From Janthinobacterium violaceinigrum (GTDB lineage: Bacteria; Pseudomonadota; Gammaproteobacteria; Burkholderiales; Burkholderiaceae_D): 64,000 bases of DNA. The DNA lies in assembly GCF_009208555.1 (NCBI RefSeq), contig NZ_WFLI01000003.1, positions 1-64,000 on the forward strand, read 5' to 3'. This document shows, one piece after another, positions 25,325 through 34,702 of this stretch. The notes under the pieces were generated by a model. That model searched no databases and was not told the origin of the DNA. It saw only the letters and a list, made by a program, of their open reading frames with translations. Every line of letters begins with the position of its first letter. Position 1 is the first letter of the stretch. The position numbers and the translations under genes are program-made.

Positions 25325-25360
25325 TGTTTTTCGCTTAATATTTACTGTATTTTGTACTGC

Positions 25361-26437
25361 TTATAACTTCATCGGCTGCACGTAGCCCGTCATTTCCAGG
25401 TAGCCGCGGCCCACCGGCTGGCCGTCGCGCTCCACCGTCACGGCGCCTTCCCAGTACACGGCGCCGGTGGATCTGCGCGAATCGAGTTCCTGGTCCGGCT
25501 GCAGGGGCTTGACCTGCCAGCGCGCGGCGCCCGTACGGATACTGGTGGCGACCGGGTATTCGGCCTGCGTGCGGGGCGAACGCCACAGCTGCGTGGGCGT
25601 GAAATCGACGTCGCCGGGGGCGAACTGCGTCATCTTACCGGACGCATCGCGCCATGTCGCGTGCGCCCATAGTTTAGCACCTGTCTTGCTGCGGATCTGG
25701 AAGGCCATCAGGGCGCCGCCGTCAGCGAGGTTGGCGCCTATCCAGTTCCAGCCGCTGGCATCCGCGTCGAGCACCTGGCTGGACCACTCGTGATCGAGCC
25801 AGGTGGTGCCCGTTACCGCTTCGGCCTTGCCGCCCGCGCGCGAGATCGTGCCACGGGTGGCAAGCTGCGGCTCGCTGTAGTAGTAGCTCGATTGCGCGGG
25901 CCGGGCGCCCTTGCGCGAGTAGCCGCCAACGCCTTGCAGCAGCACGGGCTGCGTGGGGGCGAGGGTCAGCTGCAAGTCGAAGTCGCGCGCGGCCAGGCTG
26001 ACCTGGTAGCTGCCGTCCGCCTGACGCCGCATGCGCCAGCCGTCGAGCTTGACGTCCGTGTCGCCCACCTTGGCATAGGCCAGGCCGAAACCCTCGCGCG
26101 CGCTTTTCTCGTCGTGCAGCAGCTTGCCGAGCTTCGGGTCGGACAGGGCCGCGTGGCCGATGATCAGCTGTTTCGGCGCGAAGGCGCTGGGATTATCCGC
26201 GTCCGTGGCCGTGGCGCTGCGGAAGAAGGTCACCTGGTAGCCCAGTTGTTCGCCGCTGGCGGTCTTGACCCAGCCCGTGGCGTACCACCATTCCGTCTTA
26301 TATGCGGGATGGGCGCCGAAGTCGTGCGGCAGGCGCAGGGTCTGGCCGGCCGGCAGCGGCGTGACGGGGGCGAAGGCGGGCGGCGCGGCGATGGCGGCGG
26401 CGCTGCAGAGCGCGAACAAAAGAGTAAAACGGCGCAT
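25361..26437 (-). CDS. AttH/CrtC-like lipocalin-fold secreted protein
   Basis: The 358-aa protein has a signal peptide (MRRFTLLFALCSAAAIAAPP) and features of the AttH/carotenoid-1,2-hydratase-like family. These include HPAYKTEWWYATGWV, LGYQVTFFRS, SYYYSEPQL, TGTTWLDHEWSSQ and WNWIGANLADG. In several bacteria AttH-type proteins are encoded with ABC permeases of the FtsX class. Here its ATG overlaps the permease stop by 1 nt (TAATG), so they are made together. No carotenoid genes are nearby, so a hydratase function is unlikely. Confidence 0.85.
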   Translation of the reverse strand: MRRFTLLFALCSAAAIAAPPAFAPVTPLPAGQTLRLPHDFGAHPAYKTEWWYATGWVKTASGEQLGYQVTFFRSATATDADNPSAFAPKQLIIGHAALSDPKLGKLLHDEKSAREGFGLAYAKVGDTDVKLDGWRMRRQADGSYQVSLAARDFDLQLTLAPTQPVLLQGVGGYSRKGARPAQSSYYYSEPQLATRGTISRAGGKAEAVTGTTWLDHEWSSQVLDADASGWNWIGANLADGGALMAFQIRSKTGAKLWAHATWRDASGKMTQFAPGDVDFTPTQLWRSPRTQAEYPVATSIRTGAARWQVKPLQPDQELDSRRSTGAVYWEGAVTVERDGQPVGRGYLEMTGYVQPMKL

Positions 26438-29034
26438 TACCAGTCCTCCCTGACGGCGCGGATGGGGCCAGCGGACAGCGCCTGGCGGCCCGCAATCAAG
26501 GCCGTGGCGGCGGCCGCCGTCAGCAGGGCGCCGGCCACGGTGGCGATCAATGGCCACGGCAGGTGCAGCTGCATGGTCCAGTGGAACGATTGGGGATTGA
26601 CGATGAAGACCAGCACAAAGCTGATCAAGAGGCCCAGGACAAAACCGGTGGCGATGCCCAGCGCCGTCAGCGCGCCGCCTTCCAGCGCCAGGATGGCAAG
26701 GATCTGCCCCCGCGTCACGCCCACGTGGCGCAGCATGCCGAATTCGCGCGCGCGCGCCAGGGTCTGGGCGGAAAACGTGGCAGCCACGCCGAACAGGCCG
26801 ATGACGATGGCGATGGCTTCCAATAAATAGGTGACGGCGAAGCTGCGGTCGAAGATCTGCAGGCTCAGGGCGCGGATGGCCGACGGCTTCGACACTTCCA
26901 GGCTGGCGCCGAACGGCAGGGCCTTCAGGCGCTGCTGCAGTTCGTCGCCCGTGACATCCTTGGCCAGCCACAGGGCCGCGTCGCTGACGTCCATGTCGGC
27001 CGTCAGCGCGCGGTAATCGTCCAGCGGCATCTGGATGGCGCCGGAAGAACGCGCATAGTCGCGCCAGATGCCGGCGATGAAGAACGGGTGCAGGCCGCCC
27101 GCCAGCGGCAGGGCCAGCTGCTGGCCAGGCTTGACGTTGTACAGGTCGGCGGCCGCCTCGGACAGCCACACGGGTTTGACCCCGGCCGGTACGGGCGGGG
27201 TGTCGCCCACCAGCACCATGCTCTTGCCCGGATCCTGCAAATTGATGGGACGGGCCAGCAGCACCACATTCGGGCGGTCCGGCGACAGCGACAGCGAGCG
27301 CAGGCGCTGGAAATCCACCCTGGCCACGCCGGGCAGGGCGGTGATGCTGGCCTGTTCGCGCGGGTTCAGGCCCGCCGTCCCGCCGCTGGCGGCCGTGCGC
27401 GCATACAGGTCGGCCGGCAGGATCTGCAGCAGCCAGTCGTCGACGGAGACGCGGAAGCTCGACACCATGATGGCCATCGCCACCATCAGGCTAAAACTCG
27501 ACAGCACGCCACCGAGCGCGATGCCGGCCTGGCCCGAGGCATTTGCCAGGCGCGCCACGGTCAGGCTGCGCACGGGCGCGTGCAGGCTGGTTTGCGTGCG
27601 CAGCCAGATGCGCTGCAGAAAACGGAAGACGACGGCGGCCAGTTGCGGCATCAGGGCGATGGCGCCGATCAGCAGCAGCGCGATGGACAGGTAGCCGAAC
27701 AGGGGCAGTTCGAACACGGGCGGCAGGAACGTCAGGGTGCCGGCCAGTAGCAGGCAGGCCAGCGCGGGCCAGGTTTTCGCCAGGCGCGTCGTCACCACTT
27801 CCTCGCTGCCCGATTTCAGGGCGATGGCGGGTGCCGCGCGCGCCGCTTCCAGCGCGGGCGCCGCGCAGCCCAGCAGGGCCACGCCGAGGCCCAGGATGAA
27901 GTAGACGAAGGCGGCGACGGGCGTGAACTGCACCTGCGGCTGCACGCCCGCGAAATAGCCTGCGCCCAGGTCGCCGCCGAAGAAGCGCAGGGCCACGGCC
28001 GCCATGGCATAGCCGCCGGCGATGCCCAGCGCCGCGCCGACGACGCCCAGGCTGGCGCCCTCGAGCAGCACCTGGCGCAGCAGCTGTCCCCGTTCCATGC
28101 CCAGCACGCGCAGCAGCGCGAACTGGCCGCGGCGGCGGATGACGGACAGCGCCTGCGTGGAAAAGACGAGGAAGGCGCCCGTAAACAGGGCGACCAGCGC
28201 CAGTACCGTCAGGTTGACCCGGTAGGCGCGGCTGAGGTTATTGTTGCGGCTATTCTGGTTTTCGTCGTTGGGCTGGCCCACCTGGAAGCGTCCCGGATAC
28301 TGCGCTTCCAGCGCGCGCGCGAGGTCGGCCTGGAAGGCGTCGCGGTTGACGCCCTGGCGCAGTTTCAGGTCGATTCGCGACAGCTTGCCCAGCTTGTTGA
28401 AGCGCCATTGCGCCGCGCCGATATCCATCACGGCGATGCGCTGGCCGGCGCGCGCGCGCTGCAGCGAACCGGCCACGCGCAGCGGCACCGTGCCCGTGCC
28501 CGATTGCAGCGCGAGCTTGCCGCCTTCGGCCACGTCGAGCCAGCGCAGGGCGGCCGGCGACAGGAACAGGGCGTCGTCGGCCAGGGTGTCGAAAGGCTGG
28601 CCCTCGGCGGGCGCGCCGATCAGGTCGGGCGAGATGAAGCCGGCGCGGAAGACGTCGAGCGCCAGGATGTGCAGCGGGCCCCCATCCTTGCCGGCACGGC
28701 CGGCCACGGCGGCCTGCAGTTCCAGCACGGGCGAGGCCACGGCCACGCCGTCGCGCTGCGCCAGCCACGGGTAGATGGCTTCGTCGAACAGCGCTTCGCG
28801 CCCGGCCACCTGCACGTCGGCCTGGCCGGACAGGCTTTTGACGGCCGTGGAAAATTCATTGAAGGCGGCCGCGTTGATCAGATGGATGGCAAAGCCCAGC
28901 GACACGCCGATGGCGATGGCCAGGATGGCGACGCAGGCGCGCACGGGATGGGCGCGCCATTCGCCCAGCAGCAGCCAGCGCGACAGCAGGCGCGTCGCCG
29001 CCGGGCTGGCCAGCGGCGTACTCAATTCAGACAT
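26437..29034 (-). CDS. ABC transporter permease, FtsX-like (AttFG-type fused permease)
   Basis: The 865-aa protein has an N-terminal membrane anchor (VRACVAILAIAIGVSLGFAIH), a periplasmic region, then two FtsX-type membrane modules. The second closes with AREFGMLRHVGVTRGQILAILALEGG. Both FtsX blocks carry the RGQ-type coupling segment (RRRGQFALLRVLGMERGQLL; AREFGMLRHVG). Such permeases need a separate ATPase, and none is encoded beside it. The ATG at 29034 (MSELSTPLAS) is chosen; a longer frame to 29376 overlaps the DUF4124 gene and lacks support. It works with the AttH-like protein downstream. Confidence 0.9.
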   Translation of the reverse strand: MSELSTPLASPAATRLLSRWLLLGEWRAHPVRACVAILAIAIGVSLGFAIHLINAAAFNEFSTAVKSLSGQADVQVAGREALFDEAIYPWLAQRDGVAVASPVLELQAAVAGRAGKDGGPLHILALDVFRAGFISPDLIGAPAEGQPFDTLADDALFLSPAALRWLDVAEGGKLALQSGTGTVPLRVAGSLQRARAGQRIAVMDIGAAQWRFNKLGKLSRIDLKLRQGVNRDAFQADLARALEAQYPGRFQVGQPNDENQNSRNNNLSRAYRVNLTVLALVALFTGAFLVFSTQALSVIRRRGQFALLRVLGMERGQLLRQVLLEGASLGVVGAALGIAGGYAMAAVALRFFGGDLGAGYFAGVQPQVQFTPVAAFVYFILGLGVALLGCAAPALEAARAAPAIALKSGSEEVVTTRLAKTWPALACLLLAGTLTFLPPVFELPLFGYLSIALLLIGAIALMPQLAAVVFRFLQRIWLRTQTSLHAPVRSLTVARLANASGQAGIALGGVLSSFSLMVAMAIMVSSFRVSVDDWLLQILPADLYARTAASGGTAGLNPREQASITALPGVARVDFQRLRSLSLSPDRPNVVLLARPINLQDPGKSMVLVGDTPPVPAGVKPVWLSEAAADLYNVKPGQQLALPLAGGLHPFFIAGIWRDYARSSGAIQMPLDDYRALTADMDVSDAALWLAKDVTGDELQQRLKALPFGASLEVSKPSAIRALSLQIFDRSFAVTYLLEAIAIVIGLFGVAATFSAQTLARAREFGMLRHVGVTRGQILAILALEGGALTALGIATGFVLGLLISFVLVFIVNPQSFHWTMQLHLPWPLIATVAGALLTAAAATALIAGRQALSAGPIRAVREDW

Positions 29035-29450
29035 TCGACGGCCAGGCGTTCGCCCGCGCGCCGCGCTTTCAGTTGCGCCGCATCGCGGTTTTTGTCGCCG
29101 GCGCCGACGGCATCCTGCGCCGCCCATTTCTGCTCCAGGCGCAGCTGGGCGCAATGCTTGTCGCGCGCCTCGAGCTGTTTGGCGGCCCGTTCGCGCGCCT
29201 GGTCTTCCAGGCGTTCGCGCTGCTTGCGCGCCGCTTCCATCTGGCTGGCCACCCGTTCCTGGCGCGTGGCCGCGCCCTTGTCGACGGCGGGCGGCGGCGG
29301 GGGGATTTCCAGGATCTGCAGCTGGCCGGCCGAACATGGCGTGGCGCTGTAGCTGGTCTGGCCATCCTTCACGCATTTGTAGACGTCCTGCGCGCTGGCG
29401 GAACCGGCCAGCAAGGCCATCGCGCAGAGCAGGAGGGATGGCGCTCTCAC
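29022..29450 (-). CDS. DUF4124-type periplasmic protein
   Basis: The 142-aa protein begins at GTG 29450, which overlaps the FAD oxidase stop as GTGA. It has a signal peptide (RAPSLLLCAMALLAGSASAQ), then the DUF4124 signature DVYKCVKDGQTSYSATPCS with two Cys. A Pro-run (IPPPPP) and a long charged coiled-coil rich in Arg, Glu and Gln follow. DUF4124 proteins are exported and uncharacterised. Its 3' end overlaps the permease start by 13 nt. It is probably carried in a read-through operon with no known functional tie. Confidence 0.82.
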   Translation of the reverse strand: MRAPSLLLCAMALLAGSASAQDVYKCVKDGQTSYSATPCSAGQLQILEIPPPPPAVDKGAATRQERVASQMEAARKQRERLEDQARERAAKQLEARDKHCAQLRLEQKWAAQDAVGAGDKNRDAAQLKARRAGERLAVECLN

Positions 29451-30862
29451 AGGATCTTCCCCGGATTCATGATGTTCTGCGGGTCCAGCGCCTGCTTCAC
29501 GGCGCGCATCAGCTGCAGTTCCAGCGGCGACTTGTAGCGGGCCAGGTCGTCCTTCTTCAGCGCGCCGATGCCGTGTTCGGCCGAAATGGAGCCGCCGAAG
29601 CCGTGTACCTGGTCGTGCACGATGCGGTTGATGGCATCCTGGTTGGCGAGGAAGTCGCGGTCCGTCATGCCGGGCGGCGGCGCCACGTTGTAGTGCAGGT
29701 TGCCGTCGCCCAGGTGGCCGAAGCACACGAGCTGGCAGCCGGGGAAGGCTGACTCCAGGGCCGCATCCGTGACGGCGATGAAGTCGGCGATGCAGGAGAT
29801 GGGCAGCGAGATATCGTGCTTGATGTTCTTGCCTGCCTGCGCCTGCGCCAGCGGAATGTGCTCGCGCAGCTGCCACAGGCCTTCGGACTGCGCCACGGAA
29901 CTGGCGACGACGGCGTCTTCGATCAACTCGTCTTCCAGGGCCGCGCCGATGCTCGCTTCCAGCAATTCCACGGCATGCGCCTCGGACTGGCTGCTGGATA
30001 ATTCGAGCAGCACATACTGGCCGTGCGCTTCGGCGAAAGGCCGCGGCAGCTGGGGGAACTGCTCCGCCACCAGCTGCAGACAATACTGCGACATCAGCTC
30101 GAACCCCGTCAGGCTGGCGCCGCAATGATCCTGCATCAGCGAGAGCAAACGCAGCGCGTGGGCGGGCGAGGGCATGGCGGCCAGCGCCGTGATGCAGGCT
30201 TTCGGCTGCGGATACAGTTTCATGACGGCGCCGGTGATAATTCCCAGGGTGCCTTCGGCGCCGATGTACAGGTCGCGCAAGTCATAGCCCGTATTGTCCT
30301 TGCGCAGGCCGCGCAAGCCGCTCCAGATCTCGCCCTGCGGCGTGACCACTTCCAGGCCCAGGCACAGTTCGCGCGTATTGCCGTAGCGCAGCACGGCCGT
30401 GCCGCCCGCATTCGTGGCCAGGTTGCCGCCTATGGTGCAGCTGCCCTCGGCCGCCAGGGACAGGGGGAACAGGCAGCCGGCGGCGCTGGCCGCCTCCTGG
30501 ATGGTTTGCAGGATGCAGCCCGCGTCCACCGTGATGGTGCGGTTGACGGGATCGAGCGCGCGGATGCTGTTCAGGCGCGCCAGCGACAGCACGACGGCGG
30601 TGCCGGCCGCGTCGGGAATGCTGCCCAGGACCAGGCCCGTATTGCCGCCTTGCGGCACGACGGGCACTTGCCATTGCGCGCAGGCGCGCAGGATCGCGGC
30701 CACCTGTTCCACCGTGGCGGGGCGCAGCACGGCCAGCGCCTTGCCGGTAAACCGGTCGCGCCAGTCGGTGAGGAAGGGCGCCGTGTCGGCATCCTCGGTG
30801 AGTACGTAGGCGTCGCCCAGCAGGTCGCGGCAGGCGGCGAGGAAATCGGCTTGGTCACTCAT
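29447..30862 (-). CDS. FAD-linked oxidase (D-2-hydroxyacid dehydrogenase, GlcD-like)
   Basis: The 471-aa flavoprotein has an N-terminal PCMH-type FAD-binding domain (VPVVPQGGNTGLVLG, TIGGNLATNAGG, RYGNTRELCLGLEVV, YIGAEGTLGIIT). A C-terminal cap/oxidase domain follows, with a metal-site pattern (CFGHLGDGNLHYNV) and SISAEHGIGALKKD. The family oxidises D-lactate, D-2-hydroxyglutarate or glycolate; single-chain forms of this length are usually D-2-hydroxyacid dehydrogenases. Its stop overlaps the DUF4124 start. DUF2069 lies 12 nt upstream. Confidence 0.9.
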   Translation of the reverse strand: MSDQADFLAACRDLLGDAYVLTEDADTAPFLTDWRDRFTGKALAVLRPATVEQVAAILRACAQWQVPVVPQGGNTGLVLGSIPDAAGTAVVLSLARLNSIRALDPVNRTITVDAGCILQTIQEAASAAGCLFPLSLAAEGSCTIGGNLATNAGGTAVLRYGNTRELCLGLEVVTPQGEIWSGLRGLRKDNTGYDLRDLYIGAEGTLGIITGAVMKLYPQPKACITALAAMPSPAHALRLLSLMQDHCGASLTGFELMSQYCLQLVAEQFPQLPRPFAEAHGQYVLLELSSSQSEAHAVELLEASIGAALEDELIEDAVVASSVAQSEGLWQLREHIPLAQAQAGKNIKHDISLPISCIADFIAVTDAALESAFPGCQLVCFGHLGDGNLHYNVAPPPGMTDRDFLANQDAINRIVHDQVHGFGGSISAEHGIGALKKDDLARYKSPLELQLMRAVKQALDPQNIMNPGKIL

Positions 30863-30874
30863 GGTCTTGGTCGC

Positions 30875-31284
30875 TCATTTCTTGATGCTTACTTTGTTCA
30901 CTTTTTCCAGCAGCTCTTTGGCCATGCGCTTGGCAGCCTTTTTATACGGGCGCAGGTACAGCACGGCGCAGACAAAATAGATGCAGACGATGGCCGCCTC
31001 GCCCCAGGCCATCAGGGCCGAGGCGCGGTTCGTGTCGCTGTAGCCGCGCACCACGCCCTCGGTGAAGTACAGCAGGATGACCATCGACGACCATTGCAGG
31101 GTGTACACGTCGCGCTTGATGACGCCATACAGGGGAATGAGCAGGGGGGCCGCCTTCAGGACCACCCAGGAACCGCCCGGCTGCAGCGGCGCGACGACGG
31201 TTTCCCACAGCACGCACCAGACGATCAGGGTGGCGAGGCTGGCGATGGCGCCCCAGTGAAAATACTTGTGCAGCGCGCCGTGCA

Positions 31285-31285
<1 letters not shown>
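30875..31285 (-). CDS. DUF2069 inner-membrane protein
   Basis: The 136-aa protein has about four membrane helices (ASLATLIVWCVLWETVV, VVLKAAPLLIPLYGVI, WSSMVILLYFTEGVVRGY, GEAAIVCIYFVCAVLYL) and a Lys-rich tail. FTEGVVRGYSD is typical of DUF2069. In proteobacteria the family sits beside wrbA, as it does here; the start overlaps the wrbA stop by 1 nt. A GTG one codon upstream is an alternative start. Function is unknown. Confidence 0.85.
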
Positions 31286-31935
<650 letters not shown>

Positions 31936-31960
31936 TCATGGCGCCGTTCTGATTTTGCAC

Positions 31961-33337
31961 ATGTTTTCAAAATATATATTCCCCTTCTTTCAATACCTGT
32001 GGCGCGCCCTGAGCATCGGGCTGGCCGTCGTGCGCGGCCTGACGTGGTCCGAAACGCGCGACCTGCTGCAGTTCGCGCGCCGCCGCGTGCGCGAGGAAAG
32101 CCTGCCGCAGGTGGCGGGCAGCCTGACGTTTGCCACCGTGTTCGCGCTGGTGCCGCTGCTCACCCTGGCCCTGGCCATCTTCACCACCTTCCCCCTGTTT
32201 AATACCTTCCGCCACGCGCTGGAAGACTATTTCGTGCAAAGCGTGATGCCCAAGGGGATATCGAACACCATCCTCGACTACCTGACCACGTTTGCCTCGA
32301 AGGCCACGCGCCTGTCGGCCATCGGCGCCGGCGCCCTGATCGTCACCTCCGTGGGCATGATGGGTTTGATCGAACGCGTCTTCAACCGCATCTGGCGCGT
32401 GCGCCAGGAGCGCCGCTGGACCAAGCGGCTGCTCGTCTACTGGGCCATCGTCACCCTGGGCCCGCTGCTGGTGGGCGTGTCGCTGACGGTGACGTCGCGC
32501 CTCTTCATGGCCACCAGCGGCGTGGTGGGCGCCGTGCCTTTCCTGGGCACCGTGTTCTATACCCTGGTGTCGATCGGCCTGACCATGCTGGCGTTTACCC
32601 TGCTGTACATCGCCGTGCCGAACCGCGACGTGGACTGGCGCGACGCGGCCTGGGGCGGCTTGCTGGCGGCGCTGGCGTTCGAGGTGGCCAAGCGGGGCTT
32701 CGGTGAATTCATCCAGGAGTTCCCCACGTATTCGCGCATCTACGGCGCGCTGGCCGCCTTGCCGCTGTTCCTCGTGTGGATATACCTGAGCTGGATGATC
32801 ACCCTGGTGGGCGCCTTGCTGGTGGCCGCCTTGCCCGTCGTGAAATACGAGCGCTGGTGGTACGAGGCGGCGCCGGGCAGCGAATTCGTCGACGCCGTCG
32901 CCATTTTGAAAGTGCTGCACCAGGCTTGCCACTGCGCCGATTCGGCCCTGGTAGGCGCGGCAGAGATCCGCCGCAGCACTCGCCTGGGCTTCGAAGAAAT
33001 GGAAACCCTGCTCGACAAGATGGTGCAGCAGGGCTGGGTGGGACGAGTGAACGTGGAGGGCGCCGTGCGCGTGCAATGGGGCAAGCGCGTGGCCGACAGT
33101 TCCGATCACTGGGTCTTGCTGGGCAATGTCAACCGCATCAGCCTGGCCGACGTCTACCGCCTGTTCGTCTTCGGCGGCATGCGCGTGAACTCGGGCTATC
33201 CGGCCGGCTCCACCAATGAGCGCGACATCAAGGCGGCCGAAGAAGCGGCCGCGCTGGCGGCGCAGGTGGAAAATGCCGTGGAGCAGGGTCTGGGGTTGAC
33301 CCTGGCGCAGCATTTTGGCGAGGTCAGGTGCCAGTAA
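31961..33337 (+). CDS. YihY/BrkB-family inner-membrane protein
   Basis: The 458-aa protein has the YihY/virulence factor BrkB domain over residues 25-300. This comprises SLPQVAGSLTFATVFALVPL, a chain of six helices, IRYGALAALPLF-like IYGALAALPLFLVWIYLSWM, and LVGALLVAAL. A soluble C-terminal region (about 310-458), winged-helix-like, is predicted to be cytosolic. The family was once called RNase BN; that activity belongs to RNase Z, and its real function is unclear. ATG 31961 is used; a TTG two codons earlier is possible. A 14-bp tandem repeat spans its stop codon. Confidence 0.9.
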   Translation: MFSKYIFPFFQYLWRALSIGLAVVRGLTWSETRDLLQFARRRVREESLPQVAGSLTFATVFALVPLLTLALAIFTTFPLFNTFRHALEDYFVQSVMPKGISNTILDYLTTFASKATRLSAIGAGALIVTSVGMMGLIERVFNRIWRVRQERRWTKRLLVYWAIVTLGPLLVGVSLTVTSRLFMATSGVVGAVPFLGTVFYTLVSIGLTMLAFTLLYIAVPNRDVDWRDAAWGGLLAALAFEVAKRGFGEFIQEFPTYSRIYGALAALPLFLVWIYLSWMITLVGALLVAALPVVKYERWWYEAAPGSEFVDAVAILKVLHQACHCADSALVGAAEIRRSTRLGFEEMETLLDKMVQQGWVGRVNVEGAVRVQWGKRVADSSDHWVLLGNVNRISLADVYRLFVFGGMRVNSGYPAGSTNERDIKAAEEAAALAAQVENAVEQGLGLTLAQHFGEVRCQ

Positions 33338-33366
33338 GCAGGTGCCAGTAAGCAGATGCCGGTAAA
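33325..33366 (+). repeat. 14-bp tandem repeat across the yihY stop codon
   Basis: CAGGTGCCAGTAAG occurs twice exactly (33325-33338, 33339-33352), then once with three changes (33353-33366). The first unit includes the TAA stop of the YihY gene, and the second supplies the same TAA one repeat later. Confidence 0.85.
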
Positions 33367-33484
33367 CATGGCGCTGGCACTGATTGACGCATGCATGTTT
33401 GATCCGGATTAAGGCGAAAGCGGCGCGCGGTGCCATCATGTGAAAAGACGAATGCCGTCTTCGTGCCGATGGATGGGCCATGCG

Positions 33485-34045
33485 ATGAATGATTTGCTGC
33501 TGCAAAGTTGCGTACTCATATTCTTGCCGATGATACCGGCCGTGATCTTGTTCAAGTTTCTCGATAGCACAGGTGGCGGCGGCGGTGCATTTGCCGGGTG
33601 GCAATGGAAATTCAGCGGCGCCTTCGCCGCCTACGTGCTGGTGTTTTTCATGCTGTGGGCTGCCATCCAGGGCCAGCTCAAGAGCCGCGAGGTGGAAGTC
33701 TGGACCGTGCGTGGCAACGTGCAGGCAAGCCAGGTGCCGAACATCGCCAACTTCATGGCCATCAAGAGCGTACCGCAGATGCTGACCATCGAAGCCGATG
33801 GCAGCTACGAATTCAAGGTCATCGTGGGGCGCCATGGCGATCAGCTGGAGTTTCCGCGTATCTTCTTGGACCTGTCGCGCGCTTGCGCCGGCTATCGCAA
33901 CATCAAGCTCGACGATGCGCCTGGCACCTTTGTTTCCCTGCCCGCGGGGCCGGAGGTGAAGATCCGGCGGCTTGACGCCGCCCGTTCCATCGAAATCGCG
34001 CCCATCGTGCTGGGTCCGTTTGATCCACGCAAATGCGCAGGATAA
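33485..34045 (+). CDS. Membrane-anchored protein of unknown function
   Basis: The 186-aa protein has two N-terminal hydrophobic helices (SCVLIFLPMIPAVILFKFL and FAAYVLVFFMLWAAI) around a Gly-rich loop (STGGGGGAFAGWQWKF). A soluble domain of about 120 residues with beta-strand pattern follows (VEVWTVRGNVQ, MLTIEADGSYEFKVIV, PGTFVSLPAGPEVKIRRL). No family was recognised. ATG 33485 is preferred over a GTG at 33440. It ends 14 nt before the broken secreted gene, which has GGAGGG, so the two look like one unit. Confidence 0.65.
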   Translation: MNDLLLQSCVLIFLPMIPAVILFKFLDSTGGGGGAFAGWQWKFSGAFAAYVLVFFMLWAAIQGQLKSREVEVWTVRGNVQASQVPNIANFMAIKSVPQMLTIEADGSYEFKVIVGRHGDQLEFPRIFLDLSRACAGYRNIKLDDAPGTFVSLPAGPEVKIRRLDAARSIEIAPIVLGPFDPRKCAG

Positions 34046-34059
34046 ACCCGGAGGGCCTG

Positions 34060-34692
34060 ATGATCACCCGACCACTGTGCAGTCTCCTCGTCCTGTGCCT
34101 GGCGGCCGGCCCCGCGCCGCTGCTGGCGCAAAGCTATGGCGAGCATTTGCAGACCCGCCTGCCGACGGCCAGGCAAGCCGCCCTCAGCGGTGGCTTGCAT
34201 GCCTTGCTTGATGCCTATGCGCTGGAAAAATACAAACTCAGCTGAGACCTGCCCAAGGGTGGCAGGGTGGGCATTGTGCTCGTCTATGACGTGGACGACT
34301 TTTCTTTTCTGGCCGTGCGCATCAAGGATGTTCCCGCCATTCTCGCCAATGAGCGCACCATTCCCGGTCGCGACCGGGCCTATGCCCTGTTTTCCTTTTA
34401 TCGCGAATGCGGCATCCATGCCGTGCAGGACGTGACGGCAACTGGACCGGCCGACAGCGACAGCTACGATGCGGTCGTGGTGCGGGATGCGGAATGCCTG
34501 GCCGTCGGGCCGACGCAGTTGGCGCTCGGCGCTGGCACGGCGTTTCCGTTTGAGCGCATCGCCGGCCAGCTGCGCGAGGAATATGGCCGCCAGACCAGCT
34601 CCAGCGCGGCGATGCTGCGGCGCTGTTCGCGCCAGGGCGAGCTGGACACCATCTCAAAAAGGCTGCTCGACACACAGGTAAAACGCAAGTAG
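34060..34692 (+). pseudogene. Secreted protein interrupted by one in-frame TGA
   Basis: A single reading frame of 211 codons runs from ATG 34060 (GGAGGG upstream) to 34692 but is cut by TGA at 34243-34245. The first part has a signal peptide (ITRPLCSLLVLCLAAGPAP, then LLAQ) and 61 codons. The second part continues without frame change (DLPKGGRVGIVLVYDVDDFS... to QVKRK). TGG (Trp) is the likely ancestral codon, as the context would read KLSWDLPKGG. This may be a recent nonsense mutation, a sequencing error, or less likely a recoded stop. No family was recognised. Confidence 0.7.
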
Positions 34693-34702
34693 ACGGCTCG
34701 CC

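Noticed and set aside
29034..29376. 114-residue N-terminal extension of the FtsX-type permease
   Set aside because: It is Arg/Gly/Pro-rich, overlaps the DUF4124 gene in another frame, and a standard membrane-anchor start exists at 29034.
33325..33366. CRISPR-like repeat
   Set aside because: Units are 14 bp with no spacers; no cas genes are in the window.
31967..33835. 622-codon frame antisense to yihY
   Set aside because: Low-complexity His/Gln/Gly-rich shadow with no start context. The forward gene has YihY motifs.
34243..34245. TGA as a selenocysteine codon
   Set aside because: No hairpin of SECIS type was seen just after it, no selenoprotein family fits, and Trp suits the context better.
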